From JBAZOY01 sp041648505 (GTDB lineage Bacteria > Desulfobacterota > Syntrophia > Syntrophales > CG2-30-49-12), in contig JBAZOY010000055.1 in the NCBI GenBank assembly GCA_041648505.1, positions 1 to 16,252 on the forward strand: DNA of 16,252 bases. The letters are read 5' to 3'. The notes under the pieces were generated by a model. That model was not told where the DNA came from. It saw only the letters and a program-made list of their open reading frames with translations, and ran no database searches. A program made the position numbers and the translations under genes. Below are positions 1-7,791 of this stretch, in pieces. Within the stretch, counting starts at the first letter, position 1. The number at the start of each line of letters is the position of its first letter.

Positions 1-1463
1 GACATTTTGCCGGTGTCGTTGGCTGGGATGCCTTAAATATCTACTTTGCTCCCTACCTGACGGCAATGAGCGACAACGAAATCAGGCAATTTGCCCAAAT
101 GCGTGTCTATGATTTTTCTCAATTGACCTCGGCCAGAGGGGGACAATCTGTATTCACCGATATTCATCTCTACTGGGAAGTGCCTGAACATTTTGCAGAT
201 GTCCCTGCGATTGGGCCGGGTGGTAAATTTACCGGCAAGACCTACAAAGACTACATGACATATGCTCAAAAGTTTGTCTGGGCTATTTTCGAGGTCTTCA
301 AAGAGGGGGATGCCACGGGGAGGCTTTTTATATTTCCCAGACCTATTATCCACATAACGGAAAAGTTCTTTCAAACACCGGGACATGAAGATTTTCTCAA
401 TCTTATCTGCGATGTAGCCGCGGAAAAAGGAAACACCTGTTTTGTATTTGAAAGGGATAAAAAGGTTAAAATGATATGCGGTTGTTCAATACCGGAAGAG
501 GGAGATGGTCTCGTAAATGATATCAAAACTCCCTGGAAGTTAAGGTGTTTCACCATTCAGAATGTAAGCCTGAATCTTCCCAGGCTTGGTTATAAAGCCG
601 AAGGGGACAATGTCAAATTGTTTTCCATGCTCTCAGAATTGATGGAGCTGGCAGCAAAGGCCCACAGTCAAAAAAAAGATTTTATGGAAAAATTACTTTC
701 CTACGGTGACATGGGGCCCCTCTCAATGCTTGCCATAAACAGAGATGGTTCACCTTATCTTAGAATGGACAGAGCATCCTATCTCATAGGAATGGTTGGG
801 CTCAACGAACTTACACAAATCTATACCGGCAAACAATTGCACGAATCCGCAGACGCCATGAGTTTTGGATTAAAGATAATCGAATCTATGAAGAAACAAG
901 CTGATAAGCTCAGTCAAAAATATGGGATGCGGTTCATCCTCGAACAGACACCAGCAGAGACCACGGCTTATCGTTTTGCGCGACTGGATCTGAAATATTT
1001 TTCCCCGAAGGCGGGATACTTTGTCAAAGGTGACCTGGCAAGAGGAGAGATATACTACACAAATTCTACTCATTTGCATGTGTCGGCTCCCGTGAGTCCG
1101 TTCACGCGCGTGGAGATGGAAGGGCGTTTTCATCCCCTCATCAATGGGGGGACTATCACCAACGTGTGGCTGGGAGAGTCCCTTCCTTCCAAAGAGTCTC
1201 TCGCTATGTTCGTCATTAAGGTTTTCAAAGACACTAAGAACACCCAGATTACCTTTTCTCCTGAATTTACAACATGTCTCGCATGTGACAAAACCTTTAG
1301 AGGTATAAAAGAGGCCTGTTCATTCTGCGGCTCAAGAGATGTAGAGGTAATTGCCAGGATTACCGAATATTTTAGCAACAGGTCCGGATGGAACAGAGGC
1401 AAACTGGCGGAATTGAGAGACAGGAGGCGGGATTTAAATTTACTCCAGGGATTAATCGACTAA
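1..1463 (+). CDS. nrdD: Class III (anaerobic) ribonucleoside-triphosphate reductase homologue, 3' part
   Basis: The reading frame is open from base 3 to the TAA at 1461-1463, so the gene starts outside the window and only its last 487 codons are seen. The first visible residues (HFAGVVGWDALNIYFAPYL) and ARGGQSVFTDI are typical of the NrdD barrel. Also present are CGCS (the probable active-site Cys region), NLPRLGY and a C-terminal zinc ribbon CLAC...CSFC. NrdD makes dNTPs anaerobically in the cytoplasm, using a glycyl radical installed by NrdG. Oddity: the C-terminal radical loop, normally R-[IV]-x-G-Y, reads RITEY here, with GAA (Glu) at 1365-1367 in place of the glycine. The next glycines are in SGWNRGK. 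The family call is firm, but whether it is a working reductase is uncertain. No nrdG is in view, and gmhA follows after 41 nt. Confidence 0.85.
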   Translation, partial: HFAGVVGWDALNIYFAPYLTAMSDNEIRQFAQMRVYDFSQLTSARGGQSVFTDIHLYWEVPEHFADVPAIGPGGKFTGKTYKDYMTYAQKFVWAIFEVFKEGDATGRLFIFPRPIIHITEKFFQTPGHEDFLNLICDVAAEKGNTCFVFERDKKVKMICGCSIPEEGDGLVNDIKTPWKLRCFTIQNVSLNLPRLGYKAEGDNVKLFSMLSELMELAAKAHSQKKDFMEKLLSYGDMGPLSMLAINRDGSPYLRMDRASYLIGMVGLNELTQIYTGKQLHESADAMSFGLKIIESMKKQADKLSQKYGMRFILEQTPAETTAYRFARLDLKYFSPKAGYFVKGDLARGEIYYTNSTHLHVSAPVSPFTRVEMEGRFHPLINGGTITNVWLGESLPSKESLAMFVIKVFKDTKNTQITFSPEFTTCLACDKTFRGIKEACSFCGSRDVEVIARITEYFSNRSGWNRGKLAELRDRRRDLNLLQGLID

Positions 1464-1468
1464 CCGCC

Positions 1469-1497
1469 TTGACATGAAGTGTTTGGATTACTATATT
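1469..1497 (+). promoter_or_regulatory. Sigma-70-type promoter at the gmhA start codon
   Basis: TTGACA (1469-1474), a 17-nt spacer and TATATT (1492-1497) match 11 of 12 consensus positions at optimal spacing. The predicted transcription start, about 1503-1505, falls on the gmhA ATG, so this promoter would give an essentially leaderless mRNA. Read-through from nrdD would carry a Shine-Dalgarno sequence (AGGAAAG, 1498-1504). Confidence 0.5.
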
Positions 1498-1504
1498 AGG
1501 AAAG

Positions 1505-2089
1505 ATGGAAGATTATATTGTAAAAATATTCAAGGAAAGCTCTCAGCTTAAAGAGATATTTGTCAATGAGAATCTAAGCAAGATTGTCAATGTTGTCGAG
1601 GTGGTGACAGGTGCCTTAAGCGGAGGGAATAAGATATTAATCTTTGGAAATGGCGGTTCTGCAGCGGATGCCCAACATCTGGCTGCAGAATTTATAAACC
1701 GGTTCATCATAGAAAGGCCACCACTTCCCGCAATAGCTTTAAGCACTGATACTTCCGTTATTACAAGTATCGGTAACGATTATGACTTCTCGGAAATATT
1801 CAGCAAACAAATTAAGGCAATAGGACAGGCAGGAGATATAGCTTGGGGAATTAGTACCAGCGGAAATTCTCCGAATGTCATAAAGGCATTGGAGACGGCA
1901 AAAAAGATTGGTATGCTTACCATCGGCGTGACGGGAAAAGATGGGGGGGCGGTAGCGCAGATGGTGGATTACTCTCTAAATGTTTCGTCCAACAGTGTAC
2001 CCCGCATTCAGGAAGTGCAAATTACATTAGGACATGTGATATGTGAAATGGTGGACCTTAAGCTGTTTCAGAAACCGGATATAAAATAG
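1505..2089 (+). CDS. gmhA: Phosphoheptose (sedoheptulose 7-phosphate) isomerase
   Basis: The product is 194 aa, close to the usual ~190 aa of GmhA. It is a single SIS (sugar isomerase) domain that converts sedoheptulose 7-phosphate to D-glycero-D-manno-heptose 7-phosphate, the first step towards ADP-heptose for the LPS inner core. Visible motifs are FGNGGSAADAQHLAAEF (phosphate binding plus the catalytic Glu), STSGNSPNVIKALE (second phosphate loop) and RIQEVQITLGHVICEMVD, which carries the catalytic Gln and His near the C terminus. The start places GNGGSA at about residue 48, as in E. coli GmhA, so ATG 1505 is well supported. AGGA lies only 3 nt upstream, an unusually short gap. A strong promoter overlaps the region just before the ATG. 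Its presence implies a heptose-containing envelope glycan. It is unrelated in function to its neighbours. Confidence 0.93.
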   Translation: MEDYIVKIFKESSQLKEIFVNENLSKIVNVVEVVTGALSGGNKILIFGNGGSAADAQHLAAEFINRFIIERPPLPAIALSTDTSVITSIGNDYDFSEIFSKQIKAIGQAGDIAWGISTSGNSPNVIKALETAKKIGMLTIGVTGKDGGAVAQMVDYSLNVSSNSVPRIQEVQITLGHVICEMVDLKLFQKPDIK

Positions 2090-2167
2090 TAGCAATAATC
2101 CATAGTTCACAGAGGCACAGTTGAACACTGCCAATGAATAACAGTAACCAGTTATAAGATAAATAGC

Positions 2168-2743
2168 ATGCCAAAAGAAGAATTAAAAAAAGACGCAACA
2201 ACCGATAAGACGTTGAATTATCAGGAAAAAGCGAAAAAAGTAGAGTCGCAGCCCAAGGAAAAGAGTGAAAATTTGTTGATCAGACTCGAGGAGAAGGAAA
2301 GAGAAGCCGCTGAAAACTTTGACAAATATATGCGCGCTGTCGCAGACCTGGAAAACTATAAAAAGCGCGCAGGAAAAGAGAAGTCTGAACTTGTAAAATA
2401 CTGCAATGAAAATCTTATCAGAGATATCTTGCCGCTCGCAGACAGCCTTGAGAGGGCCTGCAAACATGCCTGCAATTCTGACGACTTCGAGGCTTTTAAA
2501 ACCGGGCTTAAACTGGTTCAGGAGCAACTGGACTGTTGTCTGGAAAAACACGGTGTAGAAAAAATTGAAGCCATGGGCAAAGACTTTGACCCTAATATCC
2601 ATGAAGCCTTATTTCAGGCAGACGCCGAAGAACATGAGGATAACAAAGTAATTGATGAAATTGAAAAGGGTTATCTGTTGAACAGCCGATTACTGAGACC
2701 AGCCAAGGTTTCTGTTGGTAAGAGTACGAAACATAACGATTAA
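2168..2743 (+). CDS. grpE: Nucleotide exchange factor GrpE (DnaK co-chaperone)
   Basis: The 191-aa product has the GrpE layout. A charged, Lys/Glu-rich N-terminal segment (residues 1-60) forms the long helix/coiled coil. The head follows, with ADLENYKKRAGKE, IRDILPLADSLERA, GVEKIEAMGKDFDPNIHEAL and the terminal LLRPAKVSVGK. GrpE is a dimer that releases ADP from DnaK and so drives the chaperone cycle. It sits 12 nt upstream of dnaK, a clear two-gene operon. No good Shine-Dalgarno sequence precedes ATG 2168, but no better in-frame start covers the coiled coil. The 78-nt gap after gmhA holds no CIRCE repeat and no convincing sigma-32 promoter, so heat-shock control is not visible in the sequence. 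hrcA, often just upstream of grpE, is absent. Confidence 0.95.
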   Translation: MPKEELKKDATTDKTLNYQEKAKKVESQPKEKSENLLIRLEEKEREAAENFDKYMRAVADLENYKKRAGKEKSELVKYCNENLIRDILPLADSLERACKHACNSDDFEAFKTGLKLVQEQLDCCLEKHGVEKIEAMGKDFDPNIHEALFQADAEEHEDNKVIDEIEKGYLLNSRLLRPAKVSVGKSTKHND

Positions 2744-2749
2744 GGAGGA
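2742..2749 (+). promoter_or_regulatory. Strong dnaK ribosome binding site overlapping the grpE stop
   Basis: AAGGAGGA at 2742-2749 lies 6 nt before the dnaK ATG and shares bases with the grpE TAA (2741-2743). It is the strongest Shine-Dalgarno sequence I found in the window and implies high dnaK expression and coupling to grpE. Confidence 0.85.
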
Positions 2750-2755
2750 CAGATA

Positions 2756-4672
2756 ATGGGGAAAATAATAGGGATTGATTTAGGAACGACAAATTCCTGT
2801 GTCGCCATAATGGAGGCAGGAGATCCCGTTGTAATAGCTAACCAGGAGGGAAGTAGAACCACACCTTCTATGGTTGCCTTAACGGAAAGCGGCGAAAGAC
2901 TGTTGGGACAGGTCGCTAAGCGACAGGCGGTAACAAACTCGGAAAATACCGTCTATGCTGTAAAGAGACTCATCGGACGGAAATTTTCCTCCAAAGAGAT
3001 TCAGTACGACGCTAAGGTCTGTTCTTACAAAATCACAGAGGCAAAAAACGGTGATGCACAGGTTACCATAAGGGGGAAAAACTACTCTCCGGCAGAGATA
3101 TCAGCCATGATTCTCACGAAAATGAAGCAGACCGCCGACGATTATCTCGGGGAGAAGGTAACCGATGCGGTCATTACCGTGCCGGCCTATTTTAACGATT
3201 CTCAAAGACAGGCCACCAAAGACGCGGGCAAGATTGCCGGCTTGAACGTCTTAAGGATCATCAATGAACCGACGGCGGCAGCTCTTGCCTATGGTCTTGA
3301 TAAGAAGAAGGACGAAAAGATTGCCGTTTTTGACCTGGGAGGGGGGACATTTGATATCTCCATTCTCGAACTTGGGGAAGGGGTCTTTGAAGTCAAAGCG
3401 ACGAACGGTGATACCCATCTCGGGGGAGAAGACTTTGACCAGAGGCTGATCGATTATCTGGCTACTGAATTCAAGAAAGACCAGGGAATTGATATCAGAA
3501 ATGACAAGATGGCCTTACAAAGGCTCAAGGAAGCAGCGGAGAAAGCTAAAATGGAACTTTCCACCTCTCTGGAAACAGATATCAACCTTCCCTTTATTAC
3601 CGCCGACGCCTCAGGCCCCAAACACATGAATCTCAAAATGACAAGGGCTAAAATGGAGTCTTTGGTGGAGGATCTGATTGAAAAAGTGGTGCCGCCATGC
3701 AGGACAGCTCTTAAGGATGCCAATCTTACACCCGGAGAGATAGACGAGGTAATACTCGTTGGGGGAATGACCCGTATGCCCAAGGTTCAGCAAAGGGTTA
3801 AAGAACTCTTTGGGAAAGAGCCACATAAGGGAGTCAACCCCGATGAAGTGGTGGCCATCGGTGCGGCGATCCAGGCCGGCGTTTTAGGCGGTGATGTAAA
3901 AGATGTCCTGCTTCTAGATGTAACGCCTCTCTCACTCGGTATTGAGACTCTCGGCGCTGTAATGACGAAACTGATCGAGAAGAACACTACCATTCCGACC
4001 AAAAAAAGCCAGATATTTTCGACGGCAGCGGATAATCAACCGGCGGTAAGCATCCACGTTATTCAGGGAGAACGCTCGATGGCAGCAGATAACAGGACAT
4101 TGGGAAGGTTTGAGCTGGTTGGTATCCCCCCTGCGCCAAGAGGAATACCCCAGATAGAAGTGACCTTCGACATTGATGCTAATGGGATTGTTCACGTATC
4201 GGCTAAAGATCTGGGCACAGGGAAAGAACAGAGTATCAAGATCACCGCATCGAGTGGATTGTCTGAGGAAGAGATAGAAAAGCTGGTCAAAGAAGCAGAG
4301 GCGCATACGGAAGAAGATAAAAAGAAAAAGGAACTGATTGAAGCCAGAAATAAGGCGGATTCTATGCTTTACAGTTCGGAGAAAAACATTAAAGAATTTG
4401 GTGATAAGGTAGATTCTGCAGAGAAAGGCAAGATTGAAGAAGCTATCGCTGGTCTCAAGAAAGCCATGGAAGGTGATGACATCGATGCCATCAAGGCAGC
4501 CGAGGAGAAATTGACCACCGCATCGCACAAACTTGCTGAAGCCATGTACGCTAAAACTGCTACGGAACAGCCTGGAGCGGACAACTACAGTGGCCCGGAA
4601 GCAGGAGAGCATGAAGGAGCCGCGCGGAAAGAAGAAGATGTCGTTGATGCGGACTTCGAAGACGTAAAGTAA
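2756..4672 (+). CDS. dnaK: Chaperone protein DnaK (Hsp70)
   Basis: This is a full-length Hsp70 of 638 aa, the same length as E. coli DnaK. The ATPase domain (about residues 1-380) shows IGIDLGTTNSCVA, the phosphate-2 loop DLGGGTFDISIL and VILVGGMTRMPKV. The hydrophobic linker DVLLLDVTPLSLGIETLG leads to the substrate-binding sandwich and a helical lid with a Lys/Glu-rich C terminus, ending in the acidic tail EEDVVDADFEDVK. It binds exposed hydrophobic peptides in an ATP-dependent cycle with GrpE and a J protein. Translation is favoured by AAGGAGGA 6 nt upstream. The gene is followed by an intrinsic terminator rather than by dnaJ, so the J protein must be encoded elsewhere. Confidence 0.98.
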   Translation: MGKIIGIDLGTTNSCVAIMEAGDPVVIANQEGSRTTPSMVALTESGERLLGQVAKRQAVTNSENTVYAVKRLIGRKFSSKEIQYDAKVCSYKITEAKNGDAQVTIRGKNYSPAEISAMILTKMKQTADDYLGEKVTDAVITVPAYFNDSQRQATKDAGKIAGLNVLRIINEPTAAALAYGLDKKKDEKIAVFDLGGGTFDISILELGEGVFEVKATNGDTHLGGEDFDQRLIDYLATEFKKDQGIDIRNDKMALQRLKEAAEKAKMELSTSLETDINLPFITADASGPKHMNLKMTRAKMESLVEDLIEKVVPPCRTALKDANLTPGEIDEVILVGGMTRMPKVQQRVKELFGKEPHKGVNPDEVVAIGAAIQAGVLGGDVKDVLLLDVTPLSLGIETLGAVMTKLIEKNTTIPTKKSQIFSTAADNQPAVSIHVIQGERSMAADNRTLGRFELVGIPPAPRGIPQIEVTFDIDANGIVHVSAKDLGTGKEQSIKITASSGLSEEEIEKLVKEAEAHTEEDKKKKELIEARNKADSMLYSSEKNIKEFGDKVDSAEKGKIEEAIAGLKKAMEGDDIDAIKAAEEKLTTASHKLAEAMYAKTATEQPGADNYSGPEAGEHEGAARKEEDVVDADFEDVK

Positions 4673-4694
4673 TTGTCTTAGTGAGTATTTTCTG

Positions 4695-4735
4695 AATGCC
4701 CGGCCTTTCCCATAAGCTGATTTCCGGGCATTTTT
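4695..4735 (+). terminator. Rho-independent terminator of grpE-dnaK
   Basis: A perfect 9-bp stem, AATGCCCGG (4695-4703) with CCGGGCATT (4724-4732), encloses a 20-nt loop and runs into TTTTT (4731-4735). It begins 22 nt after the dnaK stop and ends the grpE-dnaK transcript. The rest of the 4673-4948 spacer shows only a 9-nt direct repeat GCTGCAAAG (4846-4854 and 4908-4916) and no promoter I can defend. Confidence 0.85.
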
Positions 4736-4948
4736 ATATCGTTCAGAAGTAAATCAGTACACCATCTGACTCAGCAAAAGCTCTGACAATTCTATACATA
4801 GTTGTTCAAAAATATTTTTTATATGCATACGCGTTCTCTCGCTTCGCTGCAAAGTCATGGTACCAAAAACTCTTTAATTCGCGTCTTCTGAATCCAATTT
4901 CCACTATGCTGCAAAGGTCTAGCAGAGTTATTCTTGGGAGTTAGGAGC

Positions 4949-5569
4949 ATGCCAAACCGCTTGACAAAAGACATTTCCCTTGTTATTTTAATTTGTTTTG
5001 TGTCCCTCATCATTCCTCTATTACCATCTGAACACTCGTTTCTATCCCTTGCAGATGAGCAGAATACGGAAAGAGGGAAAAAGGGCCATAACTTTTCCCT
5101 GGGGGACTGTTCCGTAACACTTCTTAAAAACAGGGAGTATTTTCCCGTCCTTTCCGCGGCAATCGACAATGCTCGAAAGGAAATCATGATATCCTTTTTT
5201 CTGTTCAAGACCGATGCATATCCACATAATTATCCAACGATAATTATGGAACATCTGATAGAGGCTGCAGGCAGAGGGGTCAAGGCGGTAGTGATCCTCG
5301 AAAAGGGCACTGATGACTCCTCCGGGGTTAATGCACACAATCAGGACACTATGGTAAAATTAAAGAAGGGAGGAGTGGAGGTTTATTTCGATTCTATACA
5401 AACCACCACCCATACCAAACTGGTGGTTATAGACAGGAGATATACCTTTGTAGGAAGTCATAATCTGACGCATTCCGCCCTGAAATACAATAATGAACTT
5501 TCCGTTTTGATTGATTCGGCTCCGGTGGCTGAAGATGCGGCAAGTTACATCAACTCTCTCTATCCGTAA
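4949..5569 (+). CDS. Exported phospholipase D-like (single HKD motif) protein, probable nuclease
   Basis: The product is 206 aa. A hydrophobic N-terminal segment (about residues 9-26) after a short basic start suggests a signal peptide or membrane anchor. The rest is one PLD-type domain: an opening strand/helix around YFPVLSAAIDNARKEIMISFF, VKAVVILEKG, then the catalytic HTKLVVID (H155, K157, D162) followed by GSHNLT (169-174) and NNEL. A single HKD copy with an export signal resembles the small Nuc-type endonucleases, which form the active site as dimers. The role here could be hydrolysis of nucleic acid or another phosphodiester outside the cytoplasm; the substrate cannot be read from sequence. 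ATG 4949 is preferred because GGGAG (4936-4940) is well spaced before it; an in-frame TTG at 4934 is the alternative. surE follows closely, suggesting co-transcription. Confidence 0.8.
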   Translation: MPNRLTKDISLVILICFVSLIIPLLPSEHSFLSLADEQNTERGKKGHNFSLGDCSVTLLKNREYFPVLSAAIDNARKEIMISFFLFKTDAYPHNYPTIIMEHLIEAAGRGVKAVVILEKGTDDSSGVNAHNQDTMVKLKKGGVEVYFDSIQTTTHTKLVVIDRRYTFVGSHNLTHSALKYNNELSVLIDSAPVAEDAASYINSLYP

Positions 5570-5611
5570 AAGGAAAGATAGACAATGCCACCGGTCAAGG
5601 GAGACAGAATC

Positions 5612-6388
5612 ATGAGATTTCTTCTGACAAACGATGACGGTATATATGCAAAGGGTTTGAGTGCCTTGTATCAGGAGCTTTCAAAGGATGCTGACTGTTT
5701 AATTGTAGCTCCTGAAGTCGAACAGAGCGCTGTAGGCCATGCGATCACTATTTTCCGCCCTCTGATGGTAAGAGAAGCGAAAAAGAACGGAAATTTCCTT
5801 GGATATTCTGTAACGGGAACACCGGCAGACTGTGTCATGATCGGTATCAGGGAACTATCCGAACAACCTGTAGACCTGGTTATATCGGGAATCAATCTCG
5901 GCCCCAATGTGGGGATCAATGTGATCTATTCGGGCACTGTATCTGCGGCAACCGAAGGAGCTATCATGGGTATACCTTCCATAGCATTGTCTCTCGATAC
6001 CCAAAGAGATCCGGACTTTACATTTGCCGCAAGGTTTGCCCGAAAAATGGCAAAATTCATGGTAAAACACAATCCCCTGAACAACATTCCCCTGAATATC
6101 AATATCCCCGCTCTGCCCGAAGATAAGATCAAGGGAATTGTAGTAACAAAACAGAGCAGGACACGTTTTATAGAAACCTTTGAGAAAAGGGTAGATCCGA
6201 GAGATAATATCTATTACTGGTTGGCGGGTGAAACACAAATTCCCGATGAGGAAGAAATGAATTCAGATGTCTCTGCACTCTCCAGAGGCTTGATTTCCAT
6301 CACACCGATTTATTATGATTTGACCCGATATGATGTCCTGTCTGATTTGAACGCCGGGATAAAAGCGCACTTCAGGAATGCCCTTTGA
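5612..6388 (+). CDS. surE: 5'/3'-nucleotidase SurE
   Basis: The product is 258 aa, the normal SurE size. SurE is a metal-dependent phosphatase of nucleoside monophosphates linked to stress and stationary-phase survival. From ATG 5612 the metal ligands fall at D8, D9, S39 and N95, the same numbers as in E. coli SurE, in LTNDDGIYAKGL, VAPEVEQSAVGH and ISGINLGPNVG. SGTVSAATEGAIMGIPS is also typical. This numbering and AAGGGAG at 5597-5603 favour 5612 over an in-frame ATG at 5585 that would add nine residues. The gene starts 42 nt after the PLD-like gene. Its last 17 bp overlap the 3' end of the convergent response regulator gene. The usual partner pcm is not adjacent. Confidence 0.95.
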   Translation: MRFLLTNDDGIYAKGLSALYQELSKDADCLIVAPEVEQSAVGHAITIFRPLMVREAKKNGNFLGYSVTGTPADCVMIGIRELSEQPVDLVISGINLGPNVGINVIYSGTVSAATEGAIMGIPSIALSLDTQRDPDFTFAARFARKMAKFMVKHNPLNNIPLNINIPALPEDKIKGIVVTKQSRTRFIETFEKRVDPRDNIYYWLAGETQIPDEEEMNSDVSALSRGLISITPIYYDLTRYDVLSDLNAGIKAHFRNAL

Positions 6389-7748
6389 AACCGTATTTCT
6401 TGAGTTTATAGCGTAGCATACGCTCACTGATCCCAAGAATATCGGCAGCCTTAGTTTGGTGGTCACCCGCCCCTTCCATTGCTTCAAGGATCAATTTCCG
6501 TTCTAAATGTTCCACCGATCCACGGAGCAAACCTTCCCCCTTTTTCTGACCGGGGGAAGGATAAATCGAGTCGCTCCTGAAAGGAAGATCAGCCACTGTT
6601 ATTACCGGCCCTCTCGATATTACAACCGCCCTCTCGATAATGTTTTCCAGTTCTCGGATATTACCTGGATAGTTATACTTCAAAAGAAGATCCCTCGCCT
6701 CGATGCTAATTCCGGTGATATTTTTGCCATTGGCCGTGGCAAATTGTCCCATAAAATGATCAATCAACAGGGGTATATCCTCTTTTTTATCTCTCAATGG
6801 GGGAATAACCATCACCACAACATTCAATCTGTAGAAAAGATCCTCTCTGAAAAGGCCATCTCTGATCATTGATTTCAGGTCACAGTTAGTGGCGCTGATA
6901 ATCCGTACATCGGAATGTATCGTCTGATTTCCACCAACGCGCTGGAATTCACGTTCCTGAAGAAATCGGAGCAGCTTGACCTGAACAATAAGAGAAAGTT
7001 CTCCGACTTCATCCAAAAAAATAGTTCCACCGTCGGCTTCTTCAAATCTACCAATCCGTTTCGTTATTGCCCCGGTAAAAGCGCCTTTTTCATGACCAAA
7101 AAGTTCACTTTCCAAAAGACCCTCGGGTAACGCTCCACAGCTTACCGGGATGATAGGCTTTCTGGAACGGGGGCTGAGATTATGGATCAATCTGGCAAAC
7201 AGTTCTTTACCGGAACCGCTTTCTCCCTGAAGGAGGACGGTAGCACGACTGGCCGCTACTCTTCCTGCCATATTTATCAGTGTCCCCATCTTAGGACTGC
7301 GATAAATGATTTTATCCGCCGTTACCCCTTTTTCTTTAAGTTCCTGCCGGAGGATCTCGTTTTCTCTAATAAGGGTACGCCGCTCCGAGACACGGGCAAC
7401 AAGAATAAGAAGCTCTTCAAATTCAACCGGCTTGTTGATATAGTCTATAGCACCGGCCTTCATGGCATCAACGGCCGCCTCTATCGTCCCGTAGGCAGTA
7501 ATGATCACCACATCTATCTCAGGATTAATACGCCTTACTTCTTGCAGAACCTGCATACCATCCATTCCCGGCATTTTATAATCGAGAAAGAGCAAATCGA
7601 AATGACCATGGAGGATACACCTTATGGCCTGCTCTCCATTTTCAGCCTCCGCAACTACGTGCCCCTCCTTAATCAGAAAATCTCGGAGCATTTTCCGTTG
7701 TGACTGGCCGTCCTCGACAACCAGAATATTCAATGGTCTTACACTCAT
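6372..7748 (-). CDS. Sigma-54-dependent response regulator, NtrC family
   Basis: The product is 458 aa with three parts. The receiver domain (about 1-120) has acidic residue(s) near VVED, phospho-acceptor D56 in LDYKMPGMDG, and conserved Thr and Lys in IITAYG and NKP. The AAA+ domain (about 145-375) has Walker A GESGSGKE, the sigma-54 contact loop GAFTGA and Walker B TIFLDE. A Fis-type HTH ends the protein (HQTKAADILGISERMLRYKL). All residues for phosphorylation, ATP hydrolysis and sigma-54 remodelling are present, so it should activate sigma-54 promoters. It lies 43 nt after the kinase gene and is its evident partner. I chose ATG 7748; an in-frame TTG at 7754 is possible, and neither has a clear Shine-Dalgarno sequence. 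Targets are unknown; a sigma-54-like promoter at 9936-9951 is a candidate. Confidence 0.93.
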   Translation of the reverse strand: MSVRPLNILVVEDGQSQRKMLRDFLIKEGHVVAEAENGEQAIRCILHGHFDLLFLDYKMPGMDGMQVLQEVRRINPEIDVVIITAYGTIEAAVDAMKAGAIDYINKPVEFEELLILVARVSERRTLIRENEILRQELKEKGVTADKIIYRSPKMGTLINMAGRVAASRATVLLQGESGSGKELFARLIHNLSPRSRKPIIPVSCGALPEGLLESELFGHEKGAFTGAITKRIGRFEEADGGTIFLDEVGELSLIVQVKLLRFLQEREFQRVGGNQTIHSDVRIISATNCDLKSMIRDGLFREDLFYRLNVVVMVIPPLRDKKEDIPLLIDHFMGQFATANGKNITGISIEARDLLLKYNYPGNIRELENIIERAVVISRGPVITVADLPFRSDSIYPSPGQKKGEGLLRGSVEHLERKLILEAMEGAGDHQTKAADILGISERMLRYKLKKYGFKGHS

Positions 7749-7791
7749 GGTCAAATAACTCTGTCAGTTTACTATTATCAGTTGACCGTCC

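Noticed and set aside
2121..2149. Heat-shock (sigma-32-like) promoter before grpE, starting at TTGAAC
   Set aside because: No CCCCAT-like -10 element is found at the right distance, and the TATAAG further down is 26 nt away.
3932..4612. 226-codon open frame opposite dnaK
   Set aside because: Phe/Arg/Cys-rich and without recognisable motifs; dnaK occupies the region fully.
4846..4916. Direct repeat GCTGCAAAG twice before the PLD-like gene
   Set aside because: Nine bases only, with no flanking inverted repeats or transposase; not enough to call an element.
6410..6424. Perfect inverted repeat AGCGTA-GCA-TACGCT just after surE
   Set aside because: It lacks a U-run and is explained by the codons of the conserved ERMLR segment in the regulator's Fis-type helix-turn-helix.
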